Below are positions 51,501 through 57,500 of a DNA stretch of 64,000 bases, piece after piece (within the stretch, counting starts at the first letter, position 1; every line of letters starts with the position of its first letter). The DNA comes from Symsagittifera roscoffensis (taxonomy: Eukaryota; Xenacoelomorpha; Acoela; Convolutidae): NCBI RefSeq assembly GCF_963678635.1, contig NC_087065.1, positions 36,111,888 through 36,175,887 of the forward strand, in the 5' to 3' direction. The notes under the pieces are model-generated. The model saw nothing but the letters and a program-made list of their open reading frames with translations. It searched no databases and had not been told where the DNA came from. Both the position numbers and the translations under genes were made by a program.

Positions 51501-54500
51501 TTTGAGTATTCAAAATTCCAACGCGATACGAGCACTGTGGTTAGTATTTTCGTGTCCAAATTTTTACACTGTTTTAAACCTCGCGTTTTCATACACGTAA
51601 TTAGGTTCGCAGGAAAACAATGAAATGAAAACGAACTATGGATTTATTTAGCGTTTCGCGGCGGAGTTGTGTGCGTATCTTTAAGCTGTTAGATTAGTGA
51701 AAATTAATTGTCGTTTCCACTTTTAAAGAAAATGACGAAATGTTTGTGCTCGGGGTAATTTTTTCTCCAGACAAGTTTGGACGTTTTAAATAGCTTTTTT
51801 GACAAATTTTTTCAAGTTGTCATTTGAAAAGCTTTGTTGCCCTGAGCTCAAATTTAAAAAGATATTTTTTCTGTAACCGATTTTGGTAATGCTATAAAAG
51901 ATGGCCAATTGGTGACAATGAACGAGCGATATTTTTAGTTGTATTACTCGTGATCGGAGATTGAATCAGTCCTAAAAAGTTTTCAAAATTAAATGAGGCA
52001 ATCCTTTTTGGTCTACATAATAATTTGCATTTGCCGAAATATATCTTTTTTGTTTTTTCTACAATCCGTGTAGAGGATGATTTTAAAACAAAATCAAAAT
52101 TAAAATGTATATAATTTTCAAGTTTTTTTGAAACTTTCATCAAATACTCTTTCAAGCGAACTTATTCCGTAAGCCTTCAAAGGCAGTTTGAGTATTCAAA
52201 ATTCCAACCCGATACGAGCAGTGTGGTTAGTATTTTCGTGTCCTAATTTTTACACTGTTTTAAACCTCGCGTTTTCATACACGTATTTAGGTTCGCAGGA
52301 AAACAATGAAATGAAAACGAACTATGGGTTTATTTAGCGTTTCGCGGCGGAGTTGTGTGCGTATCTTTAAGCTGTTAGATTAGTGAAAATTAATTGTCGT
52401 TTCCACTTTTAAAGAAAATGACGAAATGTTTGTGCTCGGGGTAATTTTTTCTCCAGACAAGTTTGGACGTTTTAAATAGCCTTTTTTGACAAAGTTTTTC
52501 AAGATGTCATTTGAAAAGCTTTGTTGCCCTGAGCTTAAATTTAAAAAGATATTTTATTTGTAACCAATTTTGGTAATGTTATAAAAAATGACCAATTGAG
52601 ACATTGAACGAGCGATAATTTTCGTTGTATTACGCGTGATCGGAGATTGAATCAGTCATAAAAAGTTTTCAAAATTAAATGAGGCAATCCTTTTTGGTCT
52701 ACATAATAATTTGCATTTGCCGAAATATATCTTTTTTGTTTTTTCTACAATCCGTGCGGAGGATGATTTTAAAACAAAAATCAAAATTAAAATATATATA
52801 TTTCAAGTTTTTTTTGAAACTTTCATCTAATTTTCTTTCAAACGAACTTATTCCACTTGTTCGTATCTTTAAGCCTTCAAAGGCAGTCTGAGTATTCAAA
52901 ATTCCAACCCGATACGAGCAGTGTGGTTAGTATTTAAACTTTCGTGTCCAGATTTTTACTCTATTTTAAACCTCGCGTTTTCATACACGTAATTAGGTTC
53001 GCAGGAAAACAATGGAATGAAAACGGACTATGGATTTATTTGGCGTTTCCCGGCGGAGTTGTGTTCGTATCTTTAAGCTGTTTGTTTTTGATCATGCAAA
53101 TTTTGGACTTCAATTTTGATAACGATTAATTTTCAGGGTCAAAAAACATTATAAAAGATCGAACATCTAACAAGAAGTAACTAGGTTGTCACAAAAAAAA
53201 TGTTTTTTTTTGTCGCTTATGGTGTGAAAATTAGGTATATTTTACGGATGCATTCAGACAATTGTTTAAACAACATTTTTTTTACAACTTCAAATTTTTG
53301 AAAAATTTATGACATAACTTTTTGCCTGGAAAAAATGTTTCCAAAAATTTTGGTTCATGGATAGAGGAGCGTCAGTCGCAAAAAACTATCATATTTTTAG
53401 GAGTCAATCAACATAGTTAAGACTCTTATAAAGGTCGTGAGAACTTGTTTCAAGAATAATCTTCAAATTTTTTCAGGCTCACTTTTACTTTTTTGCCGTT
53501 TGACTTTTGATTTTTAAGTTCAGTTCGTTTCCTTTGTAAATATTACGAAAAATGAGTGACTTCTAGTTTCGATAGTGGATTTCCTTTTTCTGATTTCCCA
53601 CCGGAATAAAAAAGTTACCTATTGATCCAGTTTTGCCAAAGTGGGTTAAGTTGATCAAAAAACTGTCTATCATAAATTGTTCTAAAAATTCAAAAAGCTT
53701 TAAGTACGTTTCTTTTTTTCGAAAAAAAAAATGAAAGTTGAATTTTTAAAAACCAAGTAAAAAACTTTCTTTTTAAAAAAAGTTTTTTTTTCTGTTAACC
53801 TGCGTTCATTGTCTCTTTTCCAATTGTCTGTTAGCTATGTTAGTCTTATGCTATTTCAGAGCATCATAAACGTCAATGAGAAACCTTATTTTTGATAAAC
53901 GATATCATTGTCCGCAATGATGTTTACGAAAATCGTCGATTTAAAAAAAATTTCTCGAGTTACTTATACAATTTGCGCATGATAAAGCTAATCCTTCTTA
54001 ATTTAGGCAATTGCAACATTTTTTTCTCCCAATTCCCGGTCCACCGACTGCAGATGGAGACCTTCTTTGGCAAAATCATGACTTCGTGCTCGTGGATTCG
54101 ACTGCTCTTGTGTGTCACTCTAGTCATTCCAGTCGGTGTTAATCTGCCGTGGGTAGCAGAGTATAAGGGAAACTTCTATCAGATGAAGGTACCAACGCAT
54201 CGAAGTAATAATGCATAATTTATAATAGTCAATGTATCCGCAACTGTAGGAACATTGACCCTAGTCATCCGCAAAATTATTCTAGTTGTTTTATACATCC
54301 GTTTCTGGAGCCAATCTGAAAGCTTTCTATAAGAGCATAACAATATAAAAGCCGTTGTTTGGACAAATCAATCAAAACTTGGTCAGAATTTTGTCAAGTT
54401 TTATCAAACGTTTGAAAACACCGCGTTTTGTCGTTATTTCGTATCCAAAAACTTAATCACAAGTTTTATTTTAGGGGTTCCTCATGCAACAAATGGTTCG

Positions 54501-57500
54501 AGACAGGAGCAACAGTAAAAAACGGAGTCACAATTTAGACCCTCCTGAAAGAGTAAAGCGACAGTTGCAACGACAAATTGGTCTCATGTTCTACTCGGTG
54601 TACACTTCGCCTGTGGTCAAATACATTATAGACACTATTTACACTTTGGGAATAGTGATTGCTCAGAGTTACATGTTGACCGTGGTGTTCCAGCTTAGGG
54701 AAAAAGTCTCGTTGATTGAGTGGATTCTTCTAGGATTGAATGTGTCCAATCTGTTCAAAGGGGCGGAGGACGCTTTTCCAGTTTAATTGCTTTGAAAAGC
54801 ATTAGAAAACAGAGTCGAAAAGTTTTACTGGAATAATTTTTATCGTTTTCTATCATTTGTATCGTTTTTTTTTGAAACAGTTGGCAGTGGCGGATCAGAA
54901 AATGAAATACATCAAAAAGATGCCAAAAGTCAGCTTTTGGAAACCATTCCCGCTTTTGGAAACCAATTTCTCGCGAGCGAGTCAGTTAACACATAAAAAG
55001 CCAGATTAGGCAGGCTGATACATAATTTTCAAGTATTTTCTTATGAATCATTTTGAAAAAGTTTTATATATCTCGAGAAAAACCGGTTAAATATATCAGC
55101 ATTAAGCAAGCCAATTTTAGCATCAAAAGGAATGAAATGTTTTTTTTTCTGAAAAACATTGTAACGAGAGTTTAATAGATTGCTATAAAAAAGGTATTAC
55201 AAAATTTGTTGATGTTATGCAGAGTCAACTGTGGTCCGAAAAAACGATATGAGATACTTATGTTTTTTCATACTGGACTAAACTGGAAAAAAAGTCTTCT
55301 GTTTAAAGACATAGTGTCCTGTCTCTACTATGACAAGACTAGAAGGACAGCGAGAGTACAACAGTTTTATATGTCCAACAAGTGGCTCATCGTATCAACA
55401 ATCACTAGTGTCACTTTCATATTCGGTAAGCCCTAATTGTCTGATTTATGAGGGTTTTTGAGCGAGAGATTGGTGGTTTTGGCCGGCCATTATCCTTTAG
55501 TTTTTGTCACAATCTGCAAAAGTTACAATGCTAATGAAAAATGGCATGTAGGTCTTAAAACTATGAACAGCGGTGCGCGGTGGGACTCTAGAACTGATCT
55601 TTACATGATCATTTTCTTCTTATAAAATTAATACTTTTTGTCTAACAATTTATGGTGATGTTTGCCTGTTTCATTTGGCCTGTTTCATTCGGCCCTTTCG
55701 GTCACCGACCCTAAAATTTTTCTAAATATATACTAATTTTGAGCGCACGCCAAAAAAACGCGATTTTTTTGTCAACATTTTTCAAAAAGTGCCCAAAAAC
55801 GGCTTTTTTGACTGTTTTTTCAAAAATTTGCCTGCCGCCCCGGAAAATTTAGCCAAAATAGGGGCAAAACAGTGCTTTGGGAGAGCTCGAAAAATCAATT
55901 TGGTCGACCTAAAAAAAAAGATCGTCAAAAATTTGGAAAATTTTTTGAAAATCCGCCCCTCCTCGAGAAAATCCTAGAACCACCCCTGTATATATATATA
56001 GAGGTATATAGATTTTTAGAAATCTAGATATAAAGATAACAGATATATAGATACATAAAGATAGATATATTTTTATAGATATAAAGTTATATTATATATA
56101 GATGTATCGATATATAGAGATATAGATATAGATATTGATATAGATAGAAATATAAAAATAGATAACAACTTATATGTCCTAAGGCACTTAAAAAACCCTG
56201 GTTTTGAAAAAACAGGTCAAACAGCCGTTTTTTGGATCGTCTTGGAAAATGTTGACAAAAAATTGCGTTTTTATGACCCGCGCTCCCCTAAAAACTAGTA
56301 TGTATTGGCGCCTAAAAAAAATTTTTCGGGTCATTCGGCCAAATTTGGATTTCTTAAAAAGTACCAAAAGGGAGACCCTTTGTGTCGGCAGAAGGTCGAA
56401 TTCCTGAGAAGAGGCGTTCGCCCCCGGCCCCTTAAATCCGCTGTGTTTGTGTATGTTCACTTTTTAATCAATATTCGCGGTGCAAGTAATCAGTTCAGGT
56501 GTCAATTTTTATGTCTACTGGCTAATTTGGATGAGATCTGCCAAAAGGCTCGAAAAAACAAATACAAAAAAGGAAAAACGATTCTTAACAAATAGCACAG
56601 AGGGTTTCGACCACATATTCAGCATAAAAAAAAAACTTTTTTTTGTTTTTTTTTTCTTCAAGTTAGTGTCCTTTTTGAACATCGTGTGATGGTACAATTT
56701 TACAAACGCAAAGAATTTAGTGAAATAGGCATAATTAAATTCAATGGTCTTGGAAAAAAAATGAAAAACGAAAAAGTTTTCAAAAAAAATAAAAAACTTT
56801 CTCTTTCAATTTTTTGCAACAAAAGTTTTGAACATTTTCAAAATATTTTTTTTTGCGAGAGAAGAGCTAAGTGAAGCTTCCAAAACTAGTTTTCTTTCTA
56901 GTAAGTTCAAATTTTTTAGCATAAATTTCTATTTTTAAAAGATAACAAACGTTACTCGATGGCTTTGCTCGCACGAAAATAGACGAAAAATCAAAAAGTT
57001 CAAACCGGTTTTTCTCCAAATTGGAGAAGTTTTTTTTGAAACTTTTAGGTGGTTCAAATCACGACTAGAAGGGCTTTTAAATGATATATCACTCGACCCT
57101 GTCGGATGATTATTTGTGATACCTGCAGGTGCGGGTCTAGGAATTTCTCGAGGGGGGGGGATTTTCAAAAAAGTTATGAAAATTTTGTCGACTTTTTTTT
57201 AGGTCAACCAAATTGATTTTCTGAGTTCTTCAAACCACTATAAAGACCCTAATTTGACAAAATTTTCTGCACCGCAGACAAATTTTTGAAAAAAAGGCGT
57301 TTTTTGGAAAACTTCGACCAAAAAATCGCGTGTCGGCGCGGGCTCCCCCTTCAAATTTAGTATAGATTGGCGCCAAAGGCGCCTTTAGAAAAACTTTAAG
57401 GTCAGTCAGCCAAAAATGGAAATCTCAAAATAGTACAAAGGGGTCCCTTTGGGTCGACAGGGGGTCCAATCCCTGAGGGGGGGCGTCCCCCCCAATCCGC

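Noticed and set aside
53892-54053. Upstream extension of TRPM exon F to an ATG at 53892
   Set aside because: The extension is AT-driven and unlike TRPM; the CTGCAG acceptor at 54053 with matching phase is preferred.
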